From Helicobacter pylori (GTDB taxonomy: Bacteria > Campylobacterota > Campylobacteria > Campylobacterales > Helicobacteraceae), in assembly GCF_001653475.1 (NCBI RefSeq), contig NZ_CP011487.1, positions 62,001 through 126,000 of the forward strand: a stretch of 64,000 nucleotides of DNA. The letters are read 5' to 3'. Below the pieces are notes generated by a model. The model ran no database searches. It saw nothing but the letters and a program-made list of their open reading frames with translations, and was not told where the DNA came from. Shown here in pieces: positions 10,017 through 21,748 of the stretch. Made by a program: the position numbers and the translations under genes. Numbering within the stretch: position 1 is the stretch's first letter; each line of letters starts with the position of its first letter.

Positions 10017-12044
10017 TTGTCTAAAGGTTTGAGTATCGGTAATAAAATCATATTGTGCGTGGCGTTGATTGTGATTGTGTGCGTGAGCATTTTAGGGGTG
10101 TCCTTAAACAGCAGGGTGAAAGAGATTTTAAAAGAAAGCGCTCTGCATTCTATGCAAGATAGTTTGCATTTTAAAGTTAAGGAAGTGCAAGGGGTTCTTG
10201 AAAATACTTATACGAGCATGGGTATTGTCAAAGAAATGCTCCCTAAAGACACCAAAAGAGAAATCAAAATCCAATTGTTAAAAAACTTCATTTTAGCCAA
10301 TTCGCATGTCGCTGGGGTGAGCATGTTTTTCAAAGACAGAGAGGATTTAAGGCTCATGCTTTTAAGGGATAACGATGCGATTAAGTTGATGGAAAATCCG
10401 TCATTAGGGAATAACCCTTTAGCGCAAAAAGCGATGAAAAATAAAGAAATTTCTAAAAGCTTGCCTTATTATAGGAAAATGCCTAATGGGGCGGAAGTTT
10501 ATGGGGTTGATGTTCTTTTACCTTTATTGAATGAAAACACTCAAGAGGTTGTAGGGGCTTTGATAGTTTTTATTTCCATTGACGGCTTCAGTAATGAAAT
10601 CACTAAAAACAGGAGCGATTTGTTTTTAATTGGCGTTAAAGGTAAAGTGCTTTTGAGCGCGAATAAGAGTTTGCAAGACAAATCTATTACAGAAATTTAT
10701 AAGAGCGTGCCTAAAGCCACTAATGAAGTGATGGCGATTTTAGAAAACGGCTCTAAAGCGACTTTAGAATACCTGGATCCCTTTAGCCATAAGGAAAATT
10801 TTTTAGCCGTTGAAACCTTTAAAATGCTAGGCAAAACAGAAAGTAAAGACAATCTTAATTGGATGATCGCTTTAATCATTGAAAAAGACAAAGTCTATGA
10901 GCAAGTAGGCTCGGTGCGTTTTGTGGTGATTATAGCGAGCGCTATCATGGTGTTAGCCTTAATCGTAGCGATCACTCTCTTAATGCGAGCGATTGTGAGC
11001 AATCGTTTGGAAGTCGTTTCTAGCACCTTGTCTCATTTCTTTAAATTATTGAACAATCAAGCCCATTCTAGCGATATTAAATTGGTTGAAGCGCAATCTA
11101 ATGACGAATTAGGGCGCATGCAAACAGCGATCAATAAAAATATCTTGCAAACCCAAAAAATCATGCAAGAAGACAAGCAAGCCGTCCAAGACACTATTAA
11201 AGTGGTTTCAGATGTGAAAGCAGGGAATTTTGCGGTGCGCATCACGGCTGAACCCGCAAGCCCTGATTTGAAAGAATTGAAAGACGCGCTAAACGGGATC
11301 ATGGATTATTTGCAAGAAAGCGTAGGGACTCACATGCCAAGCATTTTCAAAATCTTTGAAAGCTATTCTGGTTTGGATTTTAGAGGTCGGATCCAAAACG
11401 CTTCGGGTAGGGTGGAATTGGTCACTAACGCTTTAGGGCAAGAAATCCAAAAAATGCTAGAGACTTCGTCTAATTTTGCCAAAGATTTAGCGAACGATAG
11501 TGCGAATTTAAAAGAATGCGTGCAAAATTTAGAGAAGGCTTCAAACTCCCAACACAAAAGCTTGATGGAAACTTCTAAAACGATAGAAAATATCACCACT
11601 TCCATTCAAGGCGTGAGCTCTCAAAGTGAATCCATGATTGAACAAGGGCAAGACATTAAAAGCATTGTAGAAATCATTAGAGACATTGCCGATCAAACGA
11701 ATCTATTAGCCCTAAACGCCGCTATTGAAGCCGCAAGAGCTGGCGAGCATGGCAGAGGTTTTGCGGTGGTGGCTGATGAAGTGAGAAAGCTCGCTGAAAG
11801 GACGCAAAAATCGCTCAGCGAAATTGAAGCCAATATTAATATTTTAGTTCAAAGCATTTCAGACACGAGCGAAAGCATTAAAAACCAGGTTAAAGAAGTA
11901 GAAGAAATCAACGCTTCTATTGAAGCCTTAAGATCAGTTACTGAGGGCAATCTAAAAATCGCTAGCGATTCTTTAGAGATCAGTCAAGAAATTGACAAAG
12001 TCTCTAACGACATTTTAGAAGATGTGAATAAAAAGCAGTTTTAA
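10017..12044 (+). CDS. tlpA: Methyl-accepting chemotaxis protein TlpA
   Basis: 675-residue transmembrane chemoreceptor. TM1 lies at about residues 11-30, followed by a periplasmic dCache-type sensor of about 270 residues. TM2 is at about 298-325, then a HAMP region. The signalling hairpin tip is near residues 551-580, with [22 protein letters not shown] and [16 protein letters not shown]. Family reports link TlpA to arginine, fumarate and other ligands. The start is TTG (10017) after TAAGG; no closer ATG fits the N-terminal TM. The stop overlaps the start of queH by one base (TAATG), so the two are translationally coupled. Confidence 0.95.
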   Translation: MSKGLSIGNKIILCVALIVIVCVSILGVSLNSRVKEILKESALHSMQDSLHFKVKEVQGVLENTYTSMGIVKEMLPKDTKREIKIQLLKNFILANSHVAGVSMFFKDREDLRLMLLRDNDAIKLMENPSLGNNPLAQKAMKNKEISKSLPYYRKMPNGAEVYGVDVLLPLLNENTQEVVGALIVFISIDGFSNEITKNRSDLFLIGVKGKVLLSANKSLQDKSITEIYKSVPKATNEVMAILENGSKATLEYLDPFSHKENFLAVETFKMLGKTESKDNLNWMIALIIEKDKVYEQVGSVRFVVIIASAIMVLALIVAITLLMRAIVSNRLEVVSSTLSHFFKLLNNQAHSSDIKLVEAQSNDELGRMQTAINKNILQTQKIMQEDKQAVQDTIKVVSDVKAGNFAVRITAEPASPDLKELKDALNGIMDYLQESVGTHMPSIFKIFESYSGLDFRGRIQNASGRVELVTNALGQEIQKMLETSSNFAKDLANDSANLKECVQNLEKASNSQHKSLMETSKTIENITTSIQGVSSQSESMIEQGQDIKSIVEIIRDIADQTNLLALNAAIEAARAGEHGRGFAVVADEVRKLAERTQKSLSEIEANINILVQSISDTSESIKNQVKEVEEINASIEALRSVTEGNLKIASDSLEISQEIDKVSNDILEDVNKKQF

Positions 12045-13150
12045 TGCTCATTCATATTTGCTGCTCAGTGGATAACCTTTATTTTTTAAAAAAGGCTAAA
12101 GAGGCTTTTGTGGGTGAAAAAATTATAGGGTTTTTTTATAACCCCAATATCCACCCTTATAGCGAATATTTGTTGCGTTTAGAAGATGTGAAACGCACTT
12201 GCGAGATGCTAGAAATTGAATTGCTTGAAGGCGATTATGAATTAGAAAAATTTTTAGATAAGGCTAAGGGTAAGGAATTGTTAGGGGAAAAAAGCGAGCG
12301 CTGTTTTGAGTGTTTTGATTTACGATTAGAAGCGAGCGCGTTAAAAGCCTTTGAATTAGGGGAAGAAAAATTCACCACCACCTTACTCACAAGCCCTAAA
12401 AAAGACCCTAACCAGCTCATCACTAAGGGACAACACATCGCGCAAAGGCACAATTTGGAATTTGTGGTGTTCAGAAACGATAATTTTGAACATTTTAAGA
12501 GCGAGTTGGATTTAAACTTGCAAGCTTTGGCGAGAGAAAATGAGCTTTACAGGCAAAATTATTGCGGTTGCCAATTCGCTTTAAAAATCCAAAAAGAATC
12601 CCAAAACAGAAGCCCCTTTGAGCTTTACTCGCCTTTAAAACGCCAGATTTTACCCGCAAGCGTTGAAGAAAGAACGCAAGTTTTTAGAGCATTAGAAGCG
12701 GCTAAAAAGAATGGCAATAAGCCTTTTTTAGCCCAAAAAACGATCGCAACTTACCGCTTATTAAACGGGGGCGTGTGGCTTTCTAAAAATTCAAACCCTT
12801 TGAATTGTTGCATTCTGGCGCGTTCTAAAAATAAGGCTAGAGTTAGGATCAACGATTTAAGGTGGGTTTTTTCTCAGCGTTTAAGCGTGCTAGTAGGTTA
12901 TAGCCAAAGAGATGAAACCTTGTTTTTAACTTTAGAAGGTCTTAATACTCTTATGGCAAAAAACTACGATAATTTAAAAGAGTTAAACCTTAACCCCTTA
13001 AATTATGAAGAAGAGTTGTCTTTAAGGGCGTTAGTGAGCGGGAGCGAGAGCATTAACCCCATTATCGTGCTAGAAGAACGCATAGAAAAAACCCTTTTTG
13101 TAGAAATTAAAAGCATTTTTCAAGAAGAAAAAGTGTTTTATTTGCTATAA
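12044..13150 (+). CDS. queH: Epoxyqueuosine reductase QueH
   Basis: A 368-residue protein whose first two-thirds is a DUF208/QueH domain. QueH reduces epoxyqueuosine to queuosine, the last step of the tRNA wobble modification. The conserved cysteines are visible: ICCSVDN (Cys6, Cys7), SERCFECFDLR (about 87 and 90) and YRQNYCGCQF (about 174-176), which hold the Fe-S cluster and nearby metal. The C-terminal 170 residues (from KRQILPAS on) are an extension I do not recognise. Its ATG overlaps the tlpA stop, although the functions look unrelated. Confidence 0.9.
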   Translation: MLIHICCSVDNLYFLKKAKEAFVGEKIIGFFYNPNIHPYSEYLLRLEDVKRTCEMLEIELLEGDYELEKFLDKAKGKELLGEKSERCFECFDLRLEASALKAFELGEEKFTTTLLTSPKKDPNQLITKGQHIAQRHNLEFVVFRNDNFEHFKSELDLNLQALARENELYRQNYCGCQFALKIQKESQNRSPFELYSPLKRQILPASVEERTQVFRALEAAKKNGNKPFLAQKTIATYRLLNGGVWLSKNSNPLNCCILARSKNKARVRINDLRWVFSQRLSVLVGYSQRDETLFLTLEGLNTLMAKNYDNLKELNLNPLNYEEELSLRALVSGSESINPIIVLEERIEKTLFVEIKSIFQEEKVFYLL

Positions 13151-13362
13151 GCTAAATTTTAATGGAGCGATAGATTCTTGTAATGAAAATTAAAAATGAT
13201 TAAAGTTGGCTTATCCATACTTGATGGGGATAAAATCTCAATAGATTGTATTTTAAAATATAGCGTTGTGTGTGAGTGGGGGTTATAGTAAAAATACATA
13301 AGTGATTTAAAGTTAATTTAAGATAATTAGGCACAATAGCCACAAAAAGTTTAAGGCTGTAT

Positions 13363-14118
13363 TTGAAAACTCTATTTAGTATTTATCTCTTTTTATCGTT
13401 GAAACCACTCTTTTTAGAAGCCAAAGAAATCACTTGGTCTCAATTCTTAGAAAATTTTAAAAACAAGAATGAAGACGACAAGCCCCTAACCATTGATAAA
13501 AACCATGAAAAACAGCAAATCCTAGACAAAAACCAGCAAATCTTAAAAAGGGCTTTAGAAAAAAGCCTTAAGTTTTTCTTTATTTTTGGATACAACTATT
13601 CGCAAGCCGCTTATTCAACCACTAATCAAAACTTGACTCTTATGGCTAATAGCATAGGGTTTAACACCGCTACAGGTTTGGAGCATTTTTTAAGAAACCA
13701 CCCTAAAGTCGGTTTTAGAATCTTTAGCGTCTATAACTATTCCCATTCCGTTTCGCTCTCCCAGCCTCAAATCCTAATGGTGCAAAATTACGGGGGTGCG
13801 TTAGATTTTTCTTGGATTTTTGTGGATAAAAAAACCTATCGTTTTAGGAGTTATTTGGGGATCGCTTTAGAGCAAGGGGTGTTATTAGTGGATACGATTA
13901 AATCCGGCGCTATCACGACAATCATCCCAAGAACCAAGAAAACCTTTTTTCAAGCCCCTTTTCGTTTTGGTTTTATCGTGGATTTTATCGGCTATTTGTC
14001 TTTGCAGTTAGGGATTGAAACGCCTTTAGTGAGGAATGTTTTTTACACCTACAACAACCATCAAGAAAGATTCAAACCACGATTTAACGCTAACCTTTCT
14101 TTAATCGTTTCGTTTTAG
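13363..14118 (+). CDS. Outer-membrane-type protein
   Basis: 251 residues. A signal peptide (MKTLFSIYLFLSLKPLFLEAKE) is followed by a charged segment, and from about residue 65 by alternating aromatic/polar beta strands (FFIFGYNYSQAAYS, YRFRSYLGIALEQG, FRFGFIVDF). The protein ends in SLIVSF, a C-terminal Phe typical of H. pylori outer-membrane beta barrels. I would place it in a small Hof/Hom-like family but cannot assign a name. TTG start at 13363 after TAAGG. It converges on the glycosyltransferase at 14126 with only 7 bases between. Confidence 0.7.
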   Translation: MKTLFSIYLFLSLKPLFLEAKEITWSQFLENFKNKNEDDKPLTIDKNHEKQQILDKNQQILKRALEKSLKFFFIFGYNYSQAAYSTTNQNLTLMANSIGFNTATGLEHFLRNHPKVGFRIFSVYNYSHSVSLSQPQILMVQNYGGALDFSWIFVDKKTYRFRSYLGIALEQGVLLVDTIKSGAITTIIPRTKKTFFQAPFRFGFIVDFIGYLSLQLGIETPLVRNVFYTYNNHQERFKPRFNANLSLIVSF

Positions 14119-14125
14119 TCCCCCT

Positions 14126-14884
14126 TTAAGATCCCCTTTTAAATAGGCCCATTATTTTCCTAGGGTATTTTAAAAGCATGGAAAAAACATTCGCTTGAAT
14201 GCCGTTTTCTTGGCATGCTCGTATGTTTTCTTTATTCCTTAATAAAAGGCTTTTAAACCCACTCGCGCTAACCCCACCGGTGCGCATGATGACTAACACT
14301 TCTTTCAAATAAGAAAAGCTTATTTTTTGCACCACAAACAAGCGGATAATCATCTCAAAATCCGCTGAAATCTTATAATCGGTTTTGTATAAGCCATAGC
14401 GTTCATAAATGGCTTTTTTAACAAAAAGCGTGGGGTGCGCTGGCACCACACCATAAAGTAAAGTTTTAGGGCTAAACTCCCCGCTTTCATAATAACGGAC
14501 CACTTTTTCTAAACAATCAGGTTTGACAAAAACCAGATCCGCATACACGCTATCGCAGCGTTTGTTTTCAAATTCATGCACCACTTTTTCTACCACAAAC
14601 TCATCTTTGTAAAAATCATCGCTATTCAATAAAGCGATAATATCCCCACTAGAACGCTTTATGCCTTTGTTCATGGCGTCATAAATGCCCTTATCTTTTT
14701 CGCTTATCACGCAAGCGATTTTGTCTTTATACTTTTGAATGATTCCTAAAGTGTTATCCGCGCTAGCCCCGTCTATAATAATGTATTCAATGTTTTTATA
14801 AGTTTGATTGAGCACGGAAAGAATGGTGTTTTCAATGGTTTTTTCGCTATTAAAACACGCCGTGATCACAGAAACTTTTAACAA
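14126..14884 (-). CDS. GT2-family glycosyltransferase, partner of tlpB (HP0102 type)
   Basis: 252-residue GT-A fold glycosyltransferase. The start SVITACFNSEKTIEN, the IIDGASADNT nucleotide-binding segment, and the metal-binding NSDDFY (DXD-type) near residue 87 are clear. It is 29 bases downstream of tlpB on the same strand, so they are probably one transcript. In H. pylori the gene at this position is reported to affect O-antigen/lipopolysaccharide and to be co-regulated with tlpB by the small RNA RepG. The exact sugar is not visible. No signal peptide; cytosolic or membrane-associated. Confidence 0.88.
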   Translation of the reverse strand: MLKVSVITACFNSEKTIENTILSVLNQTYKNIEYIIIDGASADNTLGIIQKYKDKIACVISEKDKGIYDAMNKGIKRSSGDIIALLNSDDFYKDEFVVEKVVHEFENKRCDSVYADLVFVKPDCLEKVVRYYESGEFSPKTLLYGVVPAHPTLFVKKAIYERYGLYKTDYKISADFEMIIRLFVVQKISFSYLKEVLVIMRTGGVSASGFKSLLLRNKENIRACQENGIQANVFSMLLKYPRKIMGLFKRGS

Positions 14885-14913
14885 TCCAACCCTTTTTGAT
14901 AAACTCCCCCCAA

Positions 14914-16611
14914 TTAAGTTTTAAACAAATTCACTTGTTTGTCTAAATTCATAGTCGTTCCACTCACATGCGTAGCGATGTTTAAAATCTCTGAAGAATC
15001 GGCTAAAGTCTTAGAAGCCACTTTTTCCACTTCTACAAAATCGCTTACCATAGCTTCAATTTGGTGTCCGGATTTGGCGTAATCGTCCATGCTTTGATTG
15101 CTGTCTGACACGACTGAGCTTAAATTGGAGCTCATTTTTTCGTAAGTTTCTTGCACGCTTTTACTCATATCGCTCAAGCGCTCCATTTTTTGCGAATTGA
15201 GATTCATTTGCGAGCTTACGGTATTGATTTCTTGGACAATCACCATGATAGTGGAATTGATTTCGGCTAAAGACTTTTGAGTGCGCCCGGCTAAATTCCT
15301 CACTTCATCAGCCACCACCGCAAAGCCTCTGCCATGCTCGCCGGCCCGTGCGGCTTCAATAGCGGCGTTTAGGGCTAAAAGATTGGTTTGATCGGCAATA
15401 TCATTGATAATATCCAAAATGGATTTGACATCATCAGCGTTACGGCTGAGTTGCTCCACTTGGCTAGAGAGTTCCTCTTCAGTGTGCGCGCTCTCTGTGA
15501 TTTGAGAAAATAAATCCCCGATCGCATCCTTGCTCTCTTTGACAAGCGCTTGCGTTTCAATCAAACGCTTCCTTAACCCTTGAGACTGCTCTATGGAAAT
15601 ATTCATCATGCTCGCTATATCAGTGGCTTTATTTTTTACGGAATTTAGGGTGGTTGATGAATCTTTCATGCTCTTTTGGGTTTCTTGCGTGATTTGGACT
15701 AATTTATCCATTGAAGTTTTATTGAGGGTGGAAATCCCTTTAATCTCTTCCATAATCAAGCGGGCATTTTCCACAAACAAATTGACCCCACGGCCCACTT
15801 GCGAGATTTCATCGTTGCGATCATCCACATCAATTTTGGCTCTCAAATCCTTATCTCCATGGCTAAAAGCGTTGATTTTAAGGACCAGTTCATCAATGCG
15901 TTTCACGATCCTTAATTTAGCGTATATGAGCGTCAAAACCACTAACGCTATTGTCGCGCTCAGTATCCAAAGGAATAATTTCGTGGTGTTTTCATTAAAA
16001 ACCTTATCTACGCCTTCTGTGATCGCTTTATTTTCTGTGTTAATGTCAGTGTAATAAGAAGTCGTTGCGATCACCATTTGAGACACCTCATCATAATGCG
16101 AGTAGGCGAATTTTTTCTCCGGCACGCCTCCATCGTATTTAGGCATTTTATAATAAGTATAGCCTCCCCCTTTTTTAGCCGCTTGTAAATACCCCCTAAC
16201 ATAATACACCCCATCAACGCTCTGGGCGTCAAGCCCTGATTGGCCTACGGTTTTAGGATTGACCGGATCAAACAGCACCACCCCATTTTTATCCACCACC
16301 ACGATATAAATCATGCCCTTATCATCGTTAATGCGTTTAAAATAATCCAACGCCATTTTTCTTGCAGTAGCATTATCAAAATTTTTGTAATACTCATGAA
16401 TGCCCTGTTCAAGAAGCTTTGTCATGTAAGCGAGCGTTTTTTCACGCTTTTTGTATTGCTCGGTTTCTAAATGCTCCATGAGTTGCGCTAGCACATCTTT
16501 TTGCGTAACCTTTACAAAACCAATAAAAAGCCCCCCTAAACCTAAAAGAGCGGCTAGCACGATAAATATAATACGAGCCCCCAACGAAGAAAACATTGAA
16601 AAAAACACCAT
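14914..16611 (-). CDS. tlpB: Methyl-accepting chemotaxis protein TlpB
   Basis: 565-residue chemoreceptor. TM1 is at about residues 8-30, then a periplasmic single Cache/PAS-like sensor of about 175 residues, then TM2 at about 209-231. HAMP and the signalling domain follow, with the tip [22 protein letters not shown] near 402-425. TlpB is known for binding urea and for acid and autoinducer-2 responses. The ATG at 16611 follows AGGAG. It has a long leader with a G10 tract, and it is followed by a glycosyltransferase gene in the same operon. Confidence 0.95.
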   Translation of the reverse strand: MVFFSMFSSLGARIIFIVLAALLGLGGLFIGFVKVTQKDVLAQLMEHLETEQYKKREKTLAYMTKLLEQGIHEYYKNFDNATARKMALDYFKRINDDKGMIYIVVVDKNGVVLFDPVNPKTVGQSGLDAQSVDGVYYVRGYLQAAKKGGGYTYYKMPKYDGGVPEKKFAYSHYDEVSQMVIATTSYYTDINTENKAITEGVDKVFNENTTKLFLWILSATIALVVLTLIYAKLRIVKRIDELVLKINAFSHGDKDLRAKIDVDDRNDEISQVGRGVNLFVENARLIMEEIKGISTLNKTSMDKLVQITQETQKSMKDSSTTLNSVKNKATDIASMMNISIEQSQGLRKRLIETQALVKESKDAIGDLFSQITESAHTEEELSSQVEQLSRNADDVKSILDIINDIADQTNLLALNAAIEAARAGEHGRGFAVVADEVRNLAGRTQKSLAEINSTIMVIVQEINTVSSQMNLNSQKMERLSDMSKSVQETYEKMSSNLSSVVSDSNQSMDDYAKSGHQIEAMVSDFVEVEKVASKTLADSSEILNIATHVSGTTMNLDKQVNLFKT

Positions 16612-16671
16612 TCATCTCCTATCAATCATTTTTAAGTCAAACCCTAATTTTAGAGTTAGCTTCTAAATGCA

Positions 16672-16681
16672 CCCCCCCCCC
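16672..16681 (-). repeat. G10 homopolymer in the tlpB mRNA leader
   Basis: Ten consecutive G on the tlpB strand, about 60 bases before the ATG and roughly 75-85 bases after the predicted transcription start. In H. pylori this G repeat is the target of the C/U-rich loop of the small RNA RepG, and its length sets whether expression is lowered or raised. RepG itself is not in this window. Confidence 0.88.
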
Positions 16682-16762
16682 GAAAAATGAGTGGTGGCAC
16701 AAAACAAAATTAAAAACCCGGTTGTTTGAAAACCAATGTAAACAGAGAACAAACAAGCTAAA

Positions 16763-16768
16763 ATTATA
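16763..16768 (-). promoter_or_regulatory. -10 box of tlpB
   Basis: A perfect TATAAT on the minus strand. It predicts a start near 16756 and a leader of about 145 bases containing the G10 tract, close to the leader length known for this gene. Confidence 0.65.
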
Positions 16769-16822
16769 GAACACCCTTTTTTAAGTTAGGCTTAAAAATA
16801 AACATAATAAAAATAAAAAACC

Positions 16823-18568
16823 TTATTTAACTTCACTTTCCTTAATGGATTTGACATTCAAAGTCCTCCCGTCTTTTGAAGTGGGGATTTTGACGCTCCC
16901 CTCTTTTAATTTTTCTCTCAATTTTTCCAACAACGGGTTTTTGAAATTATAGTTGATGATTTCCCAATTATGTTCCAGTTCAGGGGTTACCTTCCCGCCT
17001 TTTTCTTCGGTGATGTATTTGATGATTAGATCTCGTATTTGCCCATTATCTTGCAATCCATCGTAAGAATTATAATACCTATTAGCGTCTGTAACCAAAT
17101 TTAATGTCTTGGATAATGTCCCGAATCGGTAATTGTTGATCGCTAATTTATAGACCGCTTTGGGATCAATGGGTTTGTTGTTGATTGTTGGATTAATGAT
17201 CCTTGATCCGGCGGGTTTTGTAACATCAACTTGGTATTTCACGCCAGAAAACATATCAAAGTTATAGCCGCGAATGTTTTCATTAAAACTGATCGTCAAA
17301 TCGCCTGGTTGCAACTGATTGTAAAATCGGTATGACCATTCCATGTATTTCAATAGATTTTCACCCGTTATATCCACTCCAATGAGCGTATTAGCGAACT
17401 TGTAAATATAGGCGACATCTTTTCTTTTGAAAGGCCCTTTTTTCAAATTTGCCCCAAAATTGAATAAGGCTGCCGCTGAAACATCGGCTTTTGCATAATA
17501 TTTTTGCACATGGTTAATCAATTCTATTACCGGTGTTTCTTGCAATGCGGCTGTGGGCATTGTAGTGATTTTCGCTTCTCCTGTGATAAAATCAGGCCTG
17601 TCAATAAAGGTTTTTGTAACTTCGCCGACAACTTCATTAGCGTATTCTTTTGATTTTTTATCCACATATTCATATTTTTTCGCTAATTCTTCATCTTCTG
17701 GAACATCTTTTGTGGGTAAATTTTCAGTCGTTATGATTTTTTTCTTCGTTTGGGTGTCAAATACAACCACGCCCTTTGCCAGATAAGCCCCATACGCTCC
17801 AGGCTCAATGGTATGCACCCTTCCCACTTTAGTGTTATAAACCGCATGCTCATGCCCTGCAAAAATGATGTCAAATTGCGGGAATTTTTTCGCTAGATCC
17901 GGTATCCCATCGCCACCTTTCTCATCTTCTCGCCCCAAATGAAAAGCGCCAATCAAAATATCATACTTCCCTTTTAGCTCTTTCAAAGTCTTTTTTAACG
18001 ATTCTTCAGCGTCCAAAAACTCCAATCCTGCAAAATGTTCAGGCGTAGAGGCCTCCCAAGTGGGGATATGCGGCACCAAATACCCCACAACCGCCACCTT
18101 CACGCCATCAATTTTTTTAATCGCATAAGGTTTTACAAACGGCTTATTGTCCGCAGTTTGGATAATATTCGCATTCACGACATCGCCATTAAACCCTTTA
18201 ATATTTTTCTCTAAAAAATCTTTGCTGAAATTAAACTCGTGATTCCCAAGCATACGAATATCAAATTTCAAATCATTTTCGGTTAAAACTAGCGGGTGGA
18301 TAGGCTCATCATTAAACAACTCCGCGCTATTACCCTGCAACAAATCCCCGCTGTCAATCAAAACCACATTTTTATTCTCAGCCCTCTGCTTTTTGATTAA
18401 AGTCGCAATCCTTGTCAAGCCGTTATTGGGTTTTTGTTCCCCCACCGCATAATCATACGAAAAAAGCCGCCCATGAATGTCTGAAGTTTCTAAAAACACT
18501 ATTTTTACTTCTTTTGCAGATATTGAAAGTGCCAGCGTTAAAAAGATGATTAAAACCAACTTTCTCAT
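16823..18568 (-). CDS. Periplasmic 5'-nucleotidase / 2',3'-cyclic-nucleotide phosphodiesterase family protein
   Basis: 581 residues from the ATG at 18568, chosen over one nine codons upstream because AAGGA is 6 bases before it and the signal peptide MRKLVLIIFLTLALSISAKE then starts at residue 1. The N-terminal half is a calcineurin-type metallophosphatase with ETSDIHGRL, DSGDLLQGN, LGNHEFNF and AGHEHA metal-binding motifs. The C-terminal half is the substrate-binding domain of 5'-nucleotidases (ALFNFGANLKKGPF, GENLLKYMEWSY). It should salvage nucleosides and phosphate in the periplasm. Often labelled cpdB; which nucleotide it prefers cannot be read here. Confidence 0.92.
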   Translation of the reverse strand: MRKLVLIIFLTLALSISAKEVKIVFLETSDIHGRLFSYDYAVGEQKPNNGLTRIATLIKKQRAENKNVVLIDSGDLLQGNSAELFNDEPIHPLVLTENDLKFDIRMLGNHEFNFSKDFLEKNIKGFNGDVVNANIIQTADNKPFVKPYAIKKIDGVKVAVVGYLVPHIPTWEASTPEHFAGLEFLDAEESLKKTLKELKGKYDILIGAFHLGREDEKGGDGIPDLAKKFPQFDIIFAGHEHAVYNTKVGRVHTIEPGAYGAYLAKGVVVFDTQTKKKIITTENLPTKDVPEDEELAKKYEYVDKKSKEYANEVVGEVTKTFIDRPDFITGEAKITTMPTAALQETPVIELINHVQKYYAKADVSAAALFNFGANLKKGPFKRKDVAYIYKFANTLIGVDITGENLLKYMEWSYRFYNQLQPGDLTISFNENIRGYNFDMFSGVKYQVDVTKPAGSRIINPTINNKPIDPKAVYKLAINNYRFGTLSKTLNLVTDANRYYNSYDGLQDNGQIRDLIIKYITEEKGGKVTPELEHNWEIINYNFKNPLLEKLREKLKEGSVKIPTSKDGRTLNVKSIKESEVK

Positions 18569-18701
18569 TGAAATCCTTCCATAAAAGAGATTCATAACAT
18601 TAATTTTTACATCATATTAACACGGATACGATGGTTTTTGATTGGCGTTTAACGCCTAAAACGGATAAGGGGGTAGGGGAGTAAAATCATTCCTCCGCCA
18701 A

Positions 18702-19169
18702 TCAAACCCCCACTTCAGACCACTCAGCGCGTTTGTCTAAAAAAACGCGTGCTAAATTCTGCGCGCCCTCTAAAGTGTGGTTAGCCGCCCAACCGCATTG
18801 CTTTTCATTGCTGGCAGGTACTTCTGTAGCCTTTAACACATCTTGCATCGTCTTTTCTAAAACCTCTAAAATCTCTGTGTAATTGTCATGGTTTAACACC
18901 GTGAGATAAAATCCCGTTTGGCAACCCATAGGCGACCAATCCACAACATAACTGGCATGGTTACGGATAATCTCAGCGACCAAATGCTCTAAAGAGTGTA
19001 AGCTTGGCATGTCCATGTGATCTTTGTTGGGCTGTTTGAAGCGCACATCGTATTTGACGATTAAATCCCCATTAACGCCCTTTTTGCGATCGGCGATACG
19101 CACATAAGGGGCTTTGACTTTGGTGTGATCCAAATTAAAACTCTCTACATTCATTTTTGGTGTTTTCAT
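18702..19169 (-). CDS. luxS: S-ribosylhomocysteine lyase LuxS
   Basis: 155-residue Fe/Zn enzyme that splits S-ribosylhomocysteine into homocysteine and DPD, the autoinducer-2 precursor. The HxxEH metal site is H58-S-L-E61-H62. Cys83 in PMGCQTGFY and the third metal ligand Cys125 in KQCGWAAN are present. Length is typical. It is the third gene of a minus-strand group mccA-mccB-luxS, 30 bases after mccB. In this organism the group works as the route from S-adenosylhomocysteine products to cysteine. Confidence 0.97.
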   Translation of the reverse strand: MKTPKMNVESFNLDHTKVKAPYVRIADRKKGVNGDLIVKYDVRFKQPNKDHMDMPSLHSLEHLVAEIIRNHASYVVDWSPMGCQTGFYLTVLNHDNYTEILEVLEKTMQDVLKATEVPASNEKQCGWAANHTLEGAQNLARVFLDKRAEWSEVGV

Positions 19170-19199
19170 TTTAACTCCTTTAGTTTATAAATAGTAACT

Positions 19200-20363
<1,164 letters not shown>

Positions 20364-21284
20364 TTATGAATAAATACCTTTAGAAAGATAACGATCGGCA
20401 ACATCCGGGAAAATGGTTAAAACCTGGCTGCCTTCTGGGAGGCGTTGCACTTCTTTCAATGCTGCTACAAAAGCCGCCCCGCTAGAGCTCCCCACCAATA
20501 AGCCGTTTTTCTTGGCTAACTCCCTAGTGTAGTTAAAACCCTCTGCATCTGAGATCGTTTCAAAGCCATCAATATCCAGGTTTGCAAAAAAAGGAGGGAT
20601 AAACTCCACGCCAATGCCCTCAATCTCATGAGGCCCAGGCTCTCCCCCATTCAAAATAGAACCCTCTGGCTCCACCCCAATCAAGCGAATCGTAGGGATG
20701 CGTTCTTTCAAATACCTAGCCGTGCCCGCAAAAGTGCCACCACTCCCTATCCCGGCTACAAAGCTCGTAAGCCCTGTGCCTAATTCTTGGACAATCTCAG
20801 GGGCTAGGGTGTGGTAGTAAGCGGCGGGATTATCAGGGTTTTCAAATTGCAAGGGCAAATAGCTATCAGGGATACTTTCGGCTAACTCTTTACTTTTTTT
20901 AATAGCGCCAGAAATCCCCTCACTAGTAGGTGTGTTGATCACCAAAGCCCCCAAAGCCCTCATGATTTGTTGTTTTTCTGTGCTGAATTTTTCCGGGACA
21001 ACAAAGATGGTTTTAAGGTGGTGCTTGATTGCGACTAAGGCTAGAGCGATGCCGGTATTGCCTGCGGTAGGCTCAATGATGGTCGTTTTAGAAGTGATTT
21101 TACCTATTCTAAACCCTTCTTCTATAAGGTATTGGCCTAAGCGATCTTTAACGCTCCCTCCTGGGTTTAAATGCTCTAGTTTGGCGTAAATGGCGGACTT
21201 TGTGGGAATGGGGTAATCCTTGCTGGTGAATTTAAAAACGGGAGTGCGGCCTATGGCGTCTTGCATGGTGGTGATAATCATCAT
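20364..21284 (-). CDS. mccA: O-acetylserine-dependent cystathionine beta-synthase / cysteine synthase (MccA/CysK)
   Basis: 306-residue PLP enzyme with PLP lysine K46 in NPGGSVKDRLG, the TAGNTGIALA substrate loop and GSGGTFAGTA phosphate loop. The open frame extends 39 codons upstream, but I chose MMIITTMQDAIGRTP because the family begins there. AGGAGG ends one base before the first ATG and four before the second, so the second ATG (21281) may be the true start. Named cysK historically; in H. pylori it is thought to make cystathionine from homocysteine. First gene of the operon with mccB and luxS. Confidence 0.9.
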   Translation of the reverse strand: MMIITTMQDAIGRTPVFKFTSKDYPIPTKSAIYAKLEHLNPGGSVKDRLGQYLIEEGFRIGKITSKTTIIEPTAGNTGIALALVAIKHHLKTIFVVPEKFSTEKQQIMRALGALVINTPTSEGISGAIKKSKELAESIPDSYLPLQFENPDNPAAYYHTLAPEIVQELGTGLTSFVAGIGSGGTFAGTARYLKERIPTIRLIGVEPEGSILNGGEPGPHEIEGIGVEFIPPFFANLDIDGFETISDAEGFNYTRELAKKNGLLVGSSSGAAFVAALKEVQRLPEGSQVLTIFPDVADRYLSKGIYS

Positions 21285-21382
21285 TCCTCCTAAAGATAAC
21301 AATAACTCAATTTTGCGATTATGCCTAAACTCATTAAATGGAGTAAAATTGATAGTAGAATGTTGGTGTCGGTAAAATAAAT

Positions 21383-21565
21383 CTATGCTTTGAGCCATCA
21401 ATCGCTTTTGCTATCAGGATATTTTTAGGGGATTACCAAGAGATCTATGACGATTTAGAAGCCAATCTTGAAAATATTACCAACGATTTTTTACACTTTG
21501 CTAACGAATTCAATCAAATCCCCGCTGCGTACTTTGAATTAGAGCCATCTAGCAAAAGCCATTGA
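21383..21565 (+). pseudogene. Gene remnant of unknown family
   Basis: An open frame of about 60 codons without a credible start ends at TGA 21563-21565. It reads FAIRIFLGDYQEIYDDLE, then ANLENITNDFLHFANEFNQ, then IPAAYFELEPSSKSH. The amphipathic, acidic composition looks like real protein rather than noise, and the frame is on the strand opposite to mccA and dnaK. It probably is the 3' piece of a deleted gene, but I do not recognise the family. Confidence 0.4.
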
Positions 21566-21748
21566 GAAACAACCCTATACAAAAAAGGAATTCCCCCATA
21601 AGGGATTTCCCTAAAATCTTGCCAACGCTTTTTAAATTAAACCTTGAAAGCTATCGCTTAATTAAATCAAGCTTTGGTATTTTGATTAAAAAACGCTTTG
21701 AGTGTTTTTTAGATTTTGCAATCAATATCCCATTGATGAAAATGAGAA

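Noticed and set aside
15593-16054. 153-codon open frame antisense to tlpB
   Set aside because: Lies wholly within tlpB on the other strand; composition is that of a reversed coding frame.
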